A DNA stretch of 64,000 nt, taken from assembly GCA_020002185.1 (NCBI GenBank), contig CM034534.1:16388915-16452914 (forward strand), in the 5' to 3' direction. This stretch comes from Paraescarpia echinospica. Its lineage: Eukaryota > Annelida > Polychaeta > Sabellida > Siboglinidae. The position numbers and the translations under genes are program-made. The notes under the pieces were generated by a model that was not told the origin of the DNA, did not search any database, and worked only from the letters and a program-made list of their open reading frames with translations. This document shows, in pieces, positions 35,588 to 47,805 of this stretch. Position 1 is the stretch's first letter. The number at the start of each line of letters is the position of its first letter.

Positions 35588-36460
35588 GTGAGTATGTAAT
35601 TAACAATTCTCCCAACGCAGTCTGCGTCGACCTCGCTTTATGGCCCTTTTACTCTCCGGGTATCTGCTTTCTTTGCCGATCACTCGGTTTCTTCGCGAAG
35701 CAGTCGTGACTTCAAACTATGCAATGGTCGCAGGAATAGAAAACATCACTTTACGTTTTGTAGCCTTGAAACTTGTGGAGAATCATTGTCTTCAGGCGAA
35801 TCATTTATACTACCCCTAGTTTGTGTATCAACAAATCTGCCAATTGATGTTACTTCTTTTGCGCTACTGCCGTTATGAATCAACTGCCCTTTTATGGTAA
35901 CGGTTGTTCCTGCTATTCCTCCGAAACTGCAAAATTTACGTTTACTAAAATGTCCAACAAAACTAATCTGTGTAATACGTACAATAGACTGATAGGGCAA
36001 ATAGGGACATGATTGGACGGGGCAAATTGGCCTGCTGATGTTAACATTACGGTAAAGCTGGAGAGGATAAATTGCCTTCTCCCCGGCTCACAAAGCATGC
36101 TCGGTGTTTCATAAAAAAATTAAACATAAAATATAGCCATGGAATATTATCATTTGTCTCAATATAGAAACATGTTTACATAACGCATACGCCTCCGCTT
36201 TTCACTTTGCTGTATCACGTTTAAAAGAGTACATCACAGAAACAAATTGAAATACACCTTCTCCATCCTTTTCTAATATCATATAGGGTTACATATGTTT
36301 CTGAGTATTAATTATAATGCATATTTACGTCGACGCGACTATAAATACAATGTTAAATTGCATTGTGTAAGCGTATCTGGCAGGTGGTTAGTCGAAAGGT
36401 TCACACCAAAATGCGTTGAGATGTCTAGTGCGTCACCCTGTAAAAATAGTCAGCTCGAAC
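35588..36460. other. Intron 1, no recognisable feature
   Basis: No gene or transposon is recognised. Confidence 0.5.
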
Positions 36461-36461
36461 G

Positions 36462-36583
<122 letters not shown>

Positions 36584-36811
36584 AGTATAATACTAATTTA
36601 TCTACATTAACAATTACGTCGATTGTTTTTTTTCTTCAAATAGTACTAAAGTACTAAAGACTCGCATATAATAAAATCAGCTGTTTAACGGAATGAAATA
36701 TATTTGAAAAAGCCTGCGCAGATTGTACGAATCAACTTGTTTATATATTCAACTCGCTCTACACGAGTCGAGCAGAGAGACACTGCCCATTGTAGGCCGT
36801 ACTTTACGCGT

Positions 36812-37370
36812 AGGCACTATTTGTTTACGTACCCTCTATTTACGTACTCTTTGTCTACGGACTCCCTGTTTACATGATCACTAGTTACGTACCCTCTGTT
36901 TACGTAATCTCTGTTTACGTACTCATTGTTTACGTCCTCTCTGTGTACGTAATCTCAGTTTACGTACTCATTGATTACGTCTTCACTGTTTACATACTTT
37001 CTGTTTACGTACTCTCGGCGTACGTACTCTCTGTTTGCATACTCCCTGTTTACATACTCTACGTTTACGTTCTCACTGTTTACATTCTCACTGTTTACAT
37101 GCTTGCTGTCTACATACTCTATGTTTACGTTCTCATTGTTTATGTACTCACCGATTACGTACTCCCTGTTTACGTATTCCCTGTTTATGTACTCTATGTT
37201 TACGTACTCTCCGTTTACGTACTCTCCATTTGCATACTCTCTGTTTACGTACTCATTGTTTGCATACTCTCCGTTTGCGTACTCTCCGTTTATGTATTCT
37301 CAACTTACGTACTATCAGTTTACGTAGCCTAGTCTCTGTTAACATACGACCTATTTACGTACTCTGGCCT
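36812..37370. repeat. 15-bp minisatellite, open in all three plus frames
   Basis: The unit tttacgtactctctg (15 bp) repeats about 37 times with substitutions. Because the unit is a multiple of three, three overlapping frames of 118-152 codons are open (for example repeating YVLSV and YSLFT). They have no ATG with context, no splice support and no domain, so they are not genes. Confidence 0.95.
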
Positions 37371-37904
37371 ATCGTCTCAATGTGCACATGGTTTGGGGAT
37401 GTATAATTAATGGGCCAAGTAATAGCGGAGCTCATGAAAAAACCAACACCAAATCCTTCTAATCGAAGGGCAACATCTTCCGCAGATATTATTGTCGAAG
37501 GTATTGCATGAAGGGATATTTATCGGTGAACAGATGTGTAATTCACAGTGACGTAATATCCTGTGTCACGGTGTTAGATTGTCCGCATGCGTATTGTGAA
37601 ATTGTGTTAATTTTATGTTTTACAGCGCTAGAAAATCAGTATACTTGATCATACCTTGTGAACATATTAATACTGTTTTATGTCACACATGTTGGGTTAA
37701 TTCGTACGAGTTCGACAAATCTACCCGCAGATGTCGATTGTGCTAAAGGAAATTGACAAAAATAACGAGTCACTGGAATCAATATTATGTATTCTCGGGG
37801 CATAGAGTGATAAACATTTTCGATTGAACGTCCAGTCGCACTGTGGGTGGGGGAGTGTGACGAATGTACCGGCAGAGAGGACGCGAGCAGTTGAATATCT
37901 ATAG
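37371..37904. other. No recognisable feature
   Basis: No gene or repeat is recognised. Confidence 0.5.
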
Positions 37905-38003
37905 GCCTCCGGGGGGGGGGGCAAAGCTGATAGGACGAGGGATGATATGTATGCGGAGGGGGGGGGGGCAAATATTATAGGGCAGCGGGAGGATGATATA
38001 TAT
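37905..38003. repeat. G-rich minisatellite, left of a LINE
   Basis: Two units of about 47 bp share gatgatatgtatgcggagg, a run of ten or more G, and caaatattatagggcagcgg. The same unit resumes at 40756, beyond the LINE. Confidence 0.88.
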
Positions 38004-38004
38004 T

Positions 38005-40712
38005 GCGAAGTCCGGTTTGCCATCCTCAATGTGGGAACAATGACGGGGAAACGAGATGGAAGGACGAACGGAGTGGGAGTGATTATGAAGAAGGAATACA
38101 GCAAGGAAGTCATCAGGGTGGAACGATGGGAAGGCAGGATAATTGCAGAGTGGGTGTTAGTTGGAGGAGAGATGATGTGCATACCATCGGGCTACGCACC
38201 ACACACTAAGAGGACTCAAGAAGACAAGGATGCATTCCGAAACAACCTGGAAGAAGTTATTGGGCATGTGGAGCCGGAGACAATATTGGTTGTGGCAGGT
38301 GATCTAAATGCACATGTAGGAAAGAAACAGGACAGCGAGGAGACCTTAGGAAAGTACGGATATGGAACGAGAAACAGAGAGGGACAAGATCTGGTCGAGA
38401 TGCGAGGCAGAAATCAACTAGTGATGGTAAACTCCTTCTTTCAGAAGAAGGAATCACACAAGATCACATGCAGAAGTGGAAACAACAGAACAGATATAGA
38501 TCTGCTGATTGTTAGAAGCAGCCAGTTGAACAAGGTTAGGGACTGCAAAGTTCTGGCAGGAGAGCACATAACGAGCCAATGTAAACCATTTGTTTATTAA
38601 ATGTGGATAGGAAGAGGCAAACGGAGAAGGAGGAAACAAAGACAGATAATCAAATGGTGAGAATGTGAAGGAGAGGTGATGGCCCAATACAAAACCGAAG
38701 TAGAGAGGAAGTTCAGGCTACTCCAAGAAGAAAGGGAGGATGTGGAATCAGAGTGGAAAGCACTTAAGGAAGGCTTTGTTAGAACAGCCGAGGATATAAT
38801 ATGAGGCCGAACTTCAGGAAAGCCCACACAAAGCCGAATGAAGAAAGAACAGTGGTGGTGGAACCAGGAAGTTGAACAAGCAATACGAGAAAAAAGGAGG
38901 CACTGAAGTGTGTGGAAGAAGCGGGTGATGAAGAAAAGACAAGGCTGAAACAGAAGTACCGGGAGAAGAAGAAGGCAGCAAATAAGGCAGTTGCTAAAGC
39001 AAGAGATGAAAAACAGCAGGAATTATGTGATAAGATTGAAGAAGATGGAGGGAAAAACTGATCTTCAAACTTGTCAAAGATAGAGACAGAGACAGCAAAG
39101 ATACCATTCAAACATCAGCAATGAGGAGAAGCGACGGGACACTAGTCACTGGAGCCAAACAAGTGCTGGGTGTTTGGGAGGAGTACTTCAAGAAACTACT
39201 AAATCCAGAGGGAGAATATGGGATACAGATTCCTCATACTGTAAGGAGAGAGCTGGAAGTGAGGACAATAACAGAAGAAGAGATGGAGAAAGCAGTAAAG
39301 AAGATGAAAACCGGAAAGGCTGTAGGAGTGGATGAACTCTCTGTGGAAATGGTGAAAGCAAACAGATTAGTTGGAATCAAGTAGCTGACGAAGCTGTTTA
39401 ATGTGTGCTTCACAGCAGGAGAGATACCAGCAGAATGGCGAAGAGGAGTGATTGTGCCGATATGGAAGGGAAAAGGGGACATCCATGACCCAGGGAGGTA
39501 CAGAGGCATCGCATTACTGAGCCAAGCCCTGAAATTGTTGGAAAGGATACTGGATGCTAGGGTGAGGCTTATAGTGGAGAGCAAAATCGGAGAGAATCAG
39601 CTGGGATTTAGGAAAGGGAGAAGAACAGATTATGGATTGTTTGCCATCAGACAAATTATTGAGAAGAAGAGAGAATTTAAAAAGGATGCAGCATTTGATT
39701 TTATAGATCTGGAAAAGGCATTTGCAGTCATGATATGGATGGAGGTTGGAGAAGCAGAAGTCAGAATGGTGGAAAAAAATGTACAAGGAGACAACAGCGG
39801 TAGTGAGAGTCGTCAAAGGAGAAACATTGGAACCATTTGGAGTGGAAGTAGGACTCAGACAGGGAAGTGCCTTGAGTCCCCTGCTTTTCATTATGGTGAT
39901 GAATCTGATCAGTGGAAAGATATCGGAGCAGGAAGAACTTACGAAGATACTGTAGGCAGAAGAACTAGCAGTGGTGACTGATAACAAAGAGGAACTACAG
40001 AAAGCATTGTAAGAATGGAGTAACACCTTTAGAAAACACGGCCTCCGATTGAATCTGGAGAAGACTGAAGTAATGTGGATAGATGAACAGGAGGTAGATC
40101 TGTATGTACTTGAAAGACCATTAAACAAGTGAACAGCTTTGTATACCTGGGCAGTACAGTGTGTGAGGATGGAAGGAGTAGTAAAGAAATACAGAGGAGG
40201 GTGCAAGCAGGAGCAGCAGCATGGAAGAGGGTAGGAGGCATTATGTGGGACAGAAAATTGAAGAAACAACTGAAAGGAAAAGTGTTGGAAGCCTGCGTTG
40301 TACCAGCCTGTATATATGGGTTGGGAACACTGCCACTGACAGAGAGACAGGAGGAGAAACTACAGGAAGCAGAAAACAACTGGGTCAGAAGAATATATAG
40401 AGTAACGTGAGAGGATAGAAGGAAGATGGCGGAATTGAGAGAGGATATTGGAATTAAAAAACACACAAAGAGGAAAGTAGCCGAAAACAGAATGAGATGG
40501 GCGGGACATGTACATAGCATGGGTGAAGACAGACTGCCGAAAAGAGCGTGGAAAGTAGAAGAGGGTGGCAGACGACCGAAAGGAAGATCAAGGCTGAGAT
40601 GGAACGACAGCATAAAACGGGACCTGGGGAGGGCTGGCGTGAACAGCCTTTGCGGACGAGAGAGAGAGAGGTGGAAAGAACTGATAAGAAAAGTAGAAGA
40701 CGCTACCAAGTG
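38005..40712 (+). mobile_element. RTE-like LINE, multiply broken
   Basis: The endonuclease at about 38010-38600 shows RFAILNVGTMTGKRD, GYAPH, VVAGDLNAHVGK, NSFFQKKESHKITCRSG, DIDLLIVR and VLAGEHI, which is typical of CFDP2-like/RTE-side LINEs. The reverse transcriptase covers about 39120-39980: GKAVGVDELSVEMVK, GEIPAEWRRGVIVPIWKGKG, YRGIALLSQALKLLERIL, QLGFRKGRRT, DFIDLEKAF and GLRQGSALSPLLFIMVM. The C-terminal region (VNSFVYLGSTVCEDGR, AENRMRWAGHVHSM, RRPKGRSRLRW) ends at 40712. Breaks include stops at 39382, 40408-40410 and near 40010, and frameshifts near 38600 and 39740. The catalytic YADD box reads stop-A-E-E at 39953-39964, so even a repaired frame would lack both aspartates. Confidence 0.9.
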
Positions 40713-40755
40713 ACGTGGACCCCACCCAGCAAGGGAAGAAGGGGAAGAAGAAGGG

Positions 40756-40912
40756 AGGATGATATATACGAGGGGGGGGCAAATATTATAGGGCAGCGGG
40801 AGGATACGTATAAGGGGGGGGGGAATATTATACGCAGCGGGAGGATGATATGTTTACGGGGGGGGGGCACATATTATAGGGCAGGGGAGGATGATATGTA
40901 TACGGGGTTAAA
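40756..40912. repeat. G-rich minisatellite, right of the LINE
   Basis: Three or four units of gaggatgatatgtatacggg, a long G run, then catattatagggcagcgg. It matches 37905-38003 in sequence and orientation, so the LINE lies within or beside one array. Confidence 0.92.
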
Positions 40913-40994
40913 ATGGTAATGCAATAAAATGTGGTAAACAAACAAGTATCCGTCCGTAGATATAAATTTAAACATTTCTTTCCGTTATTTCTTA

Positions 40995-41486
40995 TTACCT
41001 CCCTTCCTTTCTTTCCTTCCTTCTTTCTTCCTTCCTCTCTTCCTTCATTCATTCCTTCTTTCATTCCTTCCTTCTTTCCTTTCTTCCTTTCTTCCTTTCT
41101 TCCTTCCTTCCTTCCTTCCTCCCTTCCTTCCCTCTTTCCTCCCTTCTTTCCTTCCTCCCTTCCTTCCTTCCTTCCTTCCTCCCTTCCTTTCTTCCTTCCT
41201 CCCTTCCTTCCTCCTTCCCTTACTTCCTTCCTTCCCCCTTCCTCCCTTCCTTCCTTCCTCCCTCCCTTCCTTCCTTCCTCCCTTCCTTCCTTCCTTCCTC
41301 CCTTCCTTCCTTCCTCCTCCCTCCTTCTTTCCTCCCTTCCTTCCTTCCTTCCGTCTCTCCTTCCTTCCTTCCCTCCTTCCCTCCTTCCTTCCTTCCTTCC
41401 CTCCTTCGTTCCCTCCATCCTTCCTTCATTCCTTCCTTCTTCCCTCCCTACCTTCCTTCCTTCCTCCCTCCCTCCCTTCCTTCCTG
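40995..41486. repeat. Polypyrimidine (ccttcctt)n tract, about 490 bp
   Basis: Almost pure C/T on the plus strand, built from ccttccttcctccc variants. Homopurine-homopyrimidine DNA of this length can form triplex structures. Open frames on both strands (Lys/Glu/Arg/Gly-rich or Pro/Ser-rich) are repeat artefacts. Confidence 0.96.
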
Positions 41487-42325
41487 CGGTTTGCGCCAGT
41501 GGTGACATTTGACCTACGTGCCGCGGACCAACAGACGCACAGCTGCTGGTCCCGTGCAGCTGGCAATTACACGTCAACAGTCTCCCACACGAACTATTGA
41601 CACCAAACAGTCAGTCACATAAACAAGGCTGGTTGACAAGGCTATGATTACTGTTTATCCGCAATAAATTGAACTTCTTAATGAAGGCGCTGTAAAGCAG
41701 TCAATCATACTAATCAATAAGTCCGGTTAATGCGCGTATTAATTGCCCCAGACGCGTACCTTGTAACAAACACGTCACGAATGATCAACTTCCGGAATTG
41801 GTCAACGACGCTCACGTCACGCAGCGGTCTTCACCTTTGAGGTCTCTTCTCACGTTCATGTGGGCTCGTCGAATCCATCTAACACTGCAATCTGTTAGTG
41901 TCTATACCCAACGAGTGCATTGCATATTATGTAGCATCACTCATGAGGTTTATTTACTACCATCACCGAAACAAATGCATAATGATAGAGCTCTAAATAG
42001 TAAAAGTCATCCTGAAAGATAATCTCATCCTCTCAACTACCTCCTCCAGCCTCTTCCGTCAGACAAAAGATTGCAAGGTATAATGACAAGGGCAGAGAGA
42101 TACATGAAGCATTCCCGCCACAAGCTACCCTAATTCATTATGCAGGGTAAACACCTCTGACCTTTCGTCATCTGTAATGCTGCCGTTTTTGTAATGTTGT
42201 CATTTTTTGTACATAGTTCGGATTTTGCCAAGCTTTTCTGAACGTATAATCATTAATGCTTTGTGATACAAATGATACTATTGTTGTGGAATCGTGTTAG
42301 TCGCTCTCCTCTGTGATCTTTCTAG
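41487..42325. other. No recognisable feature
   Basis: No gene, transposon end or tandem repeat is recognised before the hAT target duplication. Confidence 0.5.
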
Positions 42326-42333
42326 CATATATA
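42326..42333 (+). repeat. 8-bp target-site duplication of the hAT element (left)
   Basis: The octamer catatata directly precedes the left terminal repeat and is repeated exactly at 44575-44582. Eight-base duplications are the hallmark of hAT transposition. Confidence 0.92.
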
Positions 42334-44574
42334 CACTGGTGTAACGAGGGGGGCGAGGGGGGCAAATGCCCCCAGCGGCACTTTTGGGGGCGGCACTTTG
42401 GGGGAGATTGTTTTTCTTAGACAAAATTCATACATATTTATACGTTGTGGTCCACACGAATTCTGAACACATCGCTGTTATATTACATAAATATTGAAGT
42501 AATCAAGCTTAGATACATCACATGTAACTCAACTGACACTAGTCAATGCTGGTGTACGTAACGCACAGGCGCCCGAACTGGTCTACAATACGTCTATTAT
42601 AGGCCTAATGGCAGCCGAACTGTCTACGCACTGTTACTGCTGCGCACGAGCGTCCGAACGCGCAGTGTTTGCAAGTATAATATTACGTGAAATAAGAAGA
42701 TATCAATATTTTGTGGATATATTATTGTCTTACATATATAATATAGATACAAGTAAGACTACTGTTACAAGTTTTACCAAGCAAACAGTCCTGATGTTTA
42801 GAATTGCTTTGTTGTTACGTATTTATTATCGCCCACCGGCAATTGCGACGCTTGTATAAATTTGCAGTCACCGCGGCCGGCATTTCTGCCCCTCTGCCAT
42901 TTCTGTCTCATATCGCAGCGAAGGATTCTGGACATCAACCCACTGGCCATCTACGTCCCCTACAACAATCACTCGTTGAACTTGGCGGGCATCCACTCTG
43001 CGTAAGCGTCAGTCAATGCCACTACCTTCTTTGGGACGATGGGTCGTTTCTTCATGTTCTTCCCAGCACCAATCCACCGGTGGGATGTATTCAAGCAACA
43101 CGTCACGGGAATGACCGTCAATGGGACCTGCGAGATCCGATGGAGCTTGAGACATGATGCCGTAGATGCTTTGGCGTCGAGTCTCGAGTCTATCACCACT
43201 GCATTGAAGCAACACTGCGACGGTGATCACGAGACGGCAGACACGCGCTCTGACGCCGCCATCCTCCTGTCTCGTGTGGTTTCTTACACCTCCATCGCCT
43301 ACCTGGCTCTCTGGCGTCCAATCCTGAGAGAGATCAATGATGTTCAGATATTCCTCCAAAAGCCTCGGCTCGGGCTGGACAGTTGCGCGACCAAACTGTG
43401 GGCTCTTGTTCTATTCTGCGAAGAGGAACGCGAAAACGTCGTTGAAGAGGCAAAGGCGAAGGCCACGGCGTTCTGCGAGGAAATGGGGGTAGCAACAGAA
43501 AGAAGGGTGCGGCGCAGAAGACGAATGGCGAGAGAAAACGCTGAAGACGCCGGCTTGTTACACTAAAAGAGGAGGTGAGGCGAGAGCAGCTGCAGACCAT
43601 CGATCTACTCCACGGGGAGATAAGAAACAGGACAAATCACATGATGGATGTGAACGACAAATTCGGGTTTCTTACCAACATGGAGCGCCTGATGGACTCA
43701 ACCGACGATAAAGATATCGACTGTGCCATCGATCGAGTCACTCACACCTACGTCGACATCGCCGCTGAAGGGATGAAGGGATGAAGTGTGCGACATCACC
43801 TCCATAGTTACGAACAGCAAACAGGAGAGACGACTAGAAACTGGAATGCACTCGATCTCCTTAAATGGGTATTGAAATGGGAAAACGAGACATCGTTCCC
43901 GAACCTGCTCGTGTGTCTTAGGACGTTGCTCCCCACGTGCGTGAGCGTGGCCTCGTGTGAGAGAAGCTTCTCAAAGCTTAAACTCATTAAGACATACCTT
44001 CGCTCAAGCATGGGTCAAGAGCGACTGAGCAGTCTTGCACTACTGTCGATCGAGCGAGAGTTGACCGATGTCGTGGATTTCGACGGCGTAATTGCTGAGT
44101 TCGCGTCACTCAAAGCAAGAAAGGTTAGGTTGTAGGAGAATTTGACGAAGCTTCTGCGCTCGGACCAACAAATCACTCCCGGTTTCTTTGGCCTATCATT
44201 GTCGTTATGGTGGCAGTGGCGGGACGAGCTCGCAGTGAACATATGTTGTGTTGACAGTTGTTAACTTTGAACACAGTGTATGCAGTAGTTTGTTAGCTAT
44301 CCACTTTTGAGGGTTTTGTTGGGAGGTTTTTATGGGTTTCAATGGAGATGTTGTGAATATTGTGTTGAAGTGTACCTCAGTGTGATGTAGCTGCGTTGAA
44401 TCATTAAATCGCGTCTATCGATACGTTCATATATTTTTGCTACTGTGGTGTAGGAACAATGATAAATACATCACAAGCGATACCTATTCCATTATTGCAC
44501 TCTATCTGTTCTTTTTTTTGCGGTGGCATTTTTTATTCTTGCCCTCAGCGGCACTAGGCCTCGTTACGCCACTG
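42334..44574 (+). mobile_element. hAT DNA transposon, 2241 bp, complete ends, dead coding region
   Basis: The left end cactggtgtaacgagg and the reverse complement of the right end, cagtggcgtaacgagg, form terminal inverted repeats of 16 bp with two mismatches. Perfect 8-bp target duplications flank the element. Subterminal agcggcact motifs occur near both ends. Inside is a ZMYM1-like hAT transposase remnant (42880-44135). The element is shorter than autonomous relatives and lacks the N-terminal zinc-finger part, so it is a deleted, non-autonomous copy. Confidence 0.93.
42880..44135 (+). pseudogene. hAT (ZMYM1-like) transposase remnant
   Basis: Segments in order: RRILDINPLAIYVPYNNHSLNLAGIH (about 42915-43000, shifted frame), MGRFFMFFPAPIHRWDVFKQ at 43039 (relatives: FFGTVxxLYxFFSxSTHRW), an helical region to LWALVLFCEE, then a stop at 43564-43566. 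The frame continues at 43575-43784 (QTIDLLHGEIRNR, KFGFLTNM) and, after another stop, at 43788-44135. The last part is the hAT C-terminal dimerisation domain: FPNLLVCLRTLLPTCVSVAS, CERSFSKLKLIKTYLRSSM, ERLSSLALLSIE. In intact relatives the enzyme cuts and pastes the element as a multimer. Two in-frame stops and at least two frameshifts disable it. Confidence 0.9.
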
Positions 44575-44582
44575 CATATATA
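44575..44582 (+). repeat. 8-bp target-site duplication of the hAT element (right)
   Basis: catatata, identical to 42326-42333, directly after the terminal ccactg. It runs into a (ta)n and then a (gt)n tract, so the element landed in or next to a microsatellite. Confidence 0.92.
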
Positions 44583-44594
44583 TATATATATACA

Positions 44595-45108
<514 letters not shown>

Positions 45109-45671
45109 AGGGGAGACCGGGACACCATGCACAGCGGGGCACCATACTCATCCGATGTCTTCGGCTCATTTTGTGGAAATTGCGAGACGACGATACAATG
45201 CGTTGTTCTATATTATAGTGTGCACATTGCTTGTCAGTTTTAGCAAACTCGTTTTATTGTGTAGTTCAAGTTGAGTGTAGCTCAAATGATACTGTCGTTC
45301 AAATTGTGGGCAAATTATGTAATTATTTGTGTGACTCTACCAATGTAAACTGCAAAACCAAAATCACGTCATTATAACCATATTATATGATTTATTACGT
45401 AATTCAATAATAACAAACCTTATTAGTGTGACATATAAAACCGTTAGTCTGCATTACTGAATCACATGATATGATCATAGTGCCCCTCTACTGAGCACGA
45501 CGCCCACATTTTGTTTAACGAAAACCATAAATTTTTCACTGTTGGAAATGACATATCAACCAACTAAAAAAAATATTCGTGAGTTTAAAATACATATTCC
45601 ATTTTATGAAACCGGTCTAGGTTTGGTCACTGGAGGAATTTGAAAAAAATGTTGGTGACCCGGTCTCCCCT
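45109..45671. mobile_element. MITE candidate, 563 bp, 19-bp terminal inverted repeats
   Basis: The left end aggggagaccgggacacca and the right end tggtgacccggtctcccct are reverse complements with one mismatch. Subterminal motifs are also partly inverted (ggggcaccat near 45146 and atagtgcccc near 45478). There is no coding capacity, and the interior is AT-rich. No clear target duplication is visible, so the superfamily is unknown. Confidence 0.65.
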
Positions 45672-46240
45672 GCTGGCATTGTTTGACGCAACAAGTAGTA
45701 TGCAACGCCCCGGTCTGAGATTGCGTGCCTCGTCTTCTTTATTGCTTACATACAACTTGCTGCTACTCAGTGGGTTTCTCACGGTTCCGCAAACGGGCAT
45801 CACATGTTTTGTGTTGATACTCCGAAGAATGCCTCCATTTTAATCAAGACGTTTGCTCATGTTCATCTTCATCTTTGTCCGTGGGGTGTATTAAGTTGAG
45901 TGGGAGAGCGTCTCACAATACCACTGTTGCTTCCGTGTCATGTCTGTGACGTAGGGCCTGTTAGCAAGAAATGTCCACCTTGCACGTGGCGCTACATACA
46001 CACAGTAGGTTGCAAAATATTATTTTCCAGAAGTATTCAAGTATCCGTACCTGGCGTACATTTGAGCTGTTTTTCATAGCGCAAGTTATGGAAAACACCA
46101 CCAACTAATCTGTGCACTGTTTACATAGGTCGCAACAATCACAGAAAATAAGCGTAACGCTGCGAACAATCGATTGACGTCCGCCTAACGTCCGGTACGA
46201 ACCGTAAAATCGACCATAACCCTTAACCAACGGGGAATTT
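45672..46240. other. No recognisable feature
   Basis: No gene or repeat is recognised. Confidence 0.5.
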
Positions 46241-46274
46241 CAAACAAATGAAAGTATAATGTTTCGTACGAGGA

Positions 46275-46622
46275 GTCGTAGATGTATCCTTAAAAGTTTG
46301 GTGCCCGAGATACAAAGCGTCTAGAAGGAAAAGCTTAACATACATACACACACGCATACATACATACATACGTACATAACTACGTATGTACGTATACGTG
46401 TGCACGCATGCACGCATATACGTATGTACGTATGTATGTATGTACGTATGCACGTATGCACGTATGAACGTATGCACGTATGCACGTATGCACGTATGCA
46501 CGTATGTACGTATGTACTTATGTATGTACGTATGTATGTATATTGCATGCATGCATGCATATTAAGCTTTTCCTTCTAGACACTTTGTATTTCGGGCACC
46601 AAACCTTCAAGGGTACACCTGC
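46275..46622. repeat. Fold-back: about 65-bp inverted arms around (acat/gtat)n
   Basis: The left arm (about 46275-46345, containing gtttggtgcccgagataca and gtctagaaggaaaagctta) is the reverse complement of the right arm (about 46553-46622, containing taagcttttccttctagac and cgggcaccaaacctt) at roughly 90 percent. Between them lies acat repeat passing into cgtatgcacgtatg repeat, itself self-complementary, so the whole 350 bp can fold back on itself. Confidence 0.9.
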
Positions 46623-46624
46623 GA

Positions 46625-47385
46625 GTGCACGACCTTCGTGTTGTGTGTCTGTATCCTGTTGCCCCTCTCGTATATCAGACGGTTTCACGACCTTCGTGTT
46701 GTGTGTCTGTATCCTGTTGCCACTCTTTTATGTCAGACGGTTTCACGACCTCCGTGTTGCGTGTCTGTATCCTGTTGTCACTCTCTTATGTCAGACGTCT
46801 TCACGACCTTCGTGTTGTGTGTCTGTATCTAGCTGCCACTCTCTTATGTTAGACGGTTTCACGACCTTCGTGTTGTGTGTCTGTATCCTGTTGCCACTCT
46901 CTTATGTCAGACGGTTTCACGACCTTCGTATTGTGTGTCTGTATCCTGTTGCCACTCTCTTATGTCAGACGGTTTCACGACCTTCGTGTTGTGTGTCTGT
47001 ATCTAGTTGCCACTCTCTTATGTTAGACGGTTTCACGACCTTCGTGTTGTGTGTCTGTATCCTGTTGCCACTCTCTTATGTCAGACGGTTTCAAGACCTT
47101 CGTGTTGTGTCTGTATCCTGTTGCCATTCTCTTATGTTAGACGGTTTCACGACCTTCGTGTTGTGTGTCTGTATCCTGTTGCCCCTCTCTTGTGTCAGAC
47201 GGTTTCACGACCTTCGTGTTGTGTGTCTGTATCCTGTTGCCATTCTCTTATGTCAGACGGTTTCACGACCTTCGTGTTGTGTGACTGTATCCTGTTGCCA
47301 TTCTCTTATGTTAGACGGTTTCACGACCTTCGTGTTGTGTGTCTGTATGCTGTTGCCATTCTCGTATGTTAGACCCTTTCTTATG
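46625..47385. repeat. 58-bp minisatellite, about 13 copies
   Basis: The unit tttcacgaccttcgtgttgt, gtgtctgtatcctgttgcca, ctctcttatgtcagacgg has a 58-bp period and few variants. It contains cacgaccttcgtg, a short palindrome, in every unit. A 363-codon frame (46480-47571) crosses it; because 58 is not a multiple of three the peptide repeats every 58 residues. That frame has no splice support or domain and is not called a gene. Confidence 0.95.
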
Positions 47386-47675
47386 TCAATTTATCTCTTT
47401 CTTGTTTTTAAATTATTCAGTATCAATGCACCTGCACATTGTTTCTTACCAATGCGACATTTGATATATGTCAGTGACGCGATATATGACTCAGATATCT
47501 GCAACACAATGTTGCTCTCCTCTTTGTCACCGATGACATCAATAGTGGTCCTCGTTTTTGACAATATCTGACACATGATCTGATACCAATGTTGGCGATA
47601 CGACATTTGAACCGATATAAATAAAACGTAGCAAAGCAAAATGTAATCAAAAACCTTGCATATTCGTCGGAGAGT

Positions 47676-47677
<2 letters not shown>

Positions 47678-47735
<58 letters not shown>
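47678..47735. repeat. (ga)n microsatellite
   Basis: Perfect (ga)n of about 58 bp; a second short run is at 47783-47800. Confidence 0.95.
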
Positions 47736-47738
<3 letters not shown>

Positions 47739-47805
47739 ATGTAATCAAAACCTTGAGAGGTGAGGACACATATGTGGGAGAGAAGAGAGAGAGAGAGAGA
47801 GATGA

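Noticed and set aside
36874..37406. Three overlapping frames of 118-152 codons
   Set aside because: A 15-bp tandem repeat is a multiple of three, so all frames stay open. There is no domain or splice evidence.
41487..42325. Possible LINE tail near 41980-42120
   Set aside because: Weak resemblance to C-terminal LINE wording in one frame, without enough consecutive motifs to support a call.
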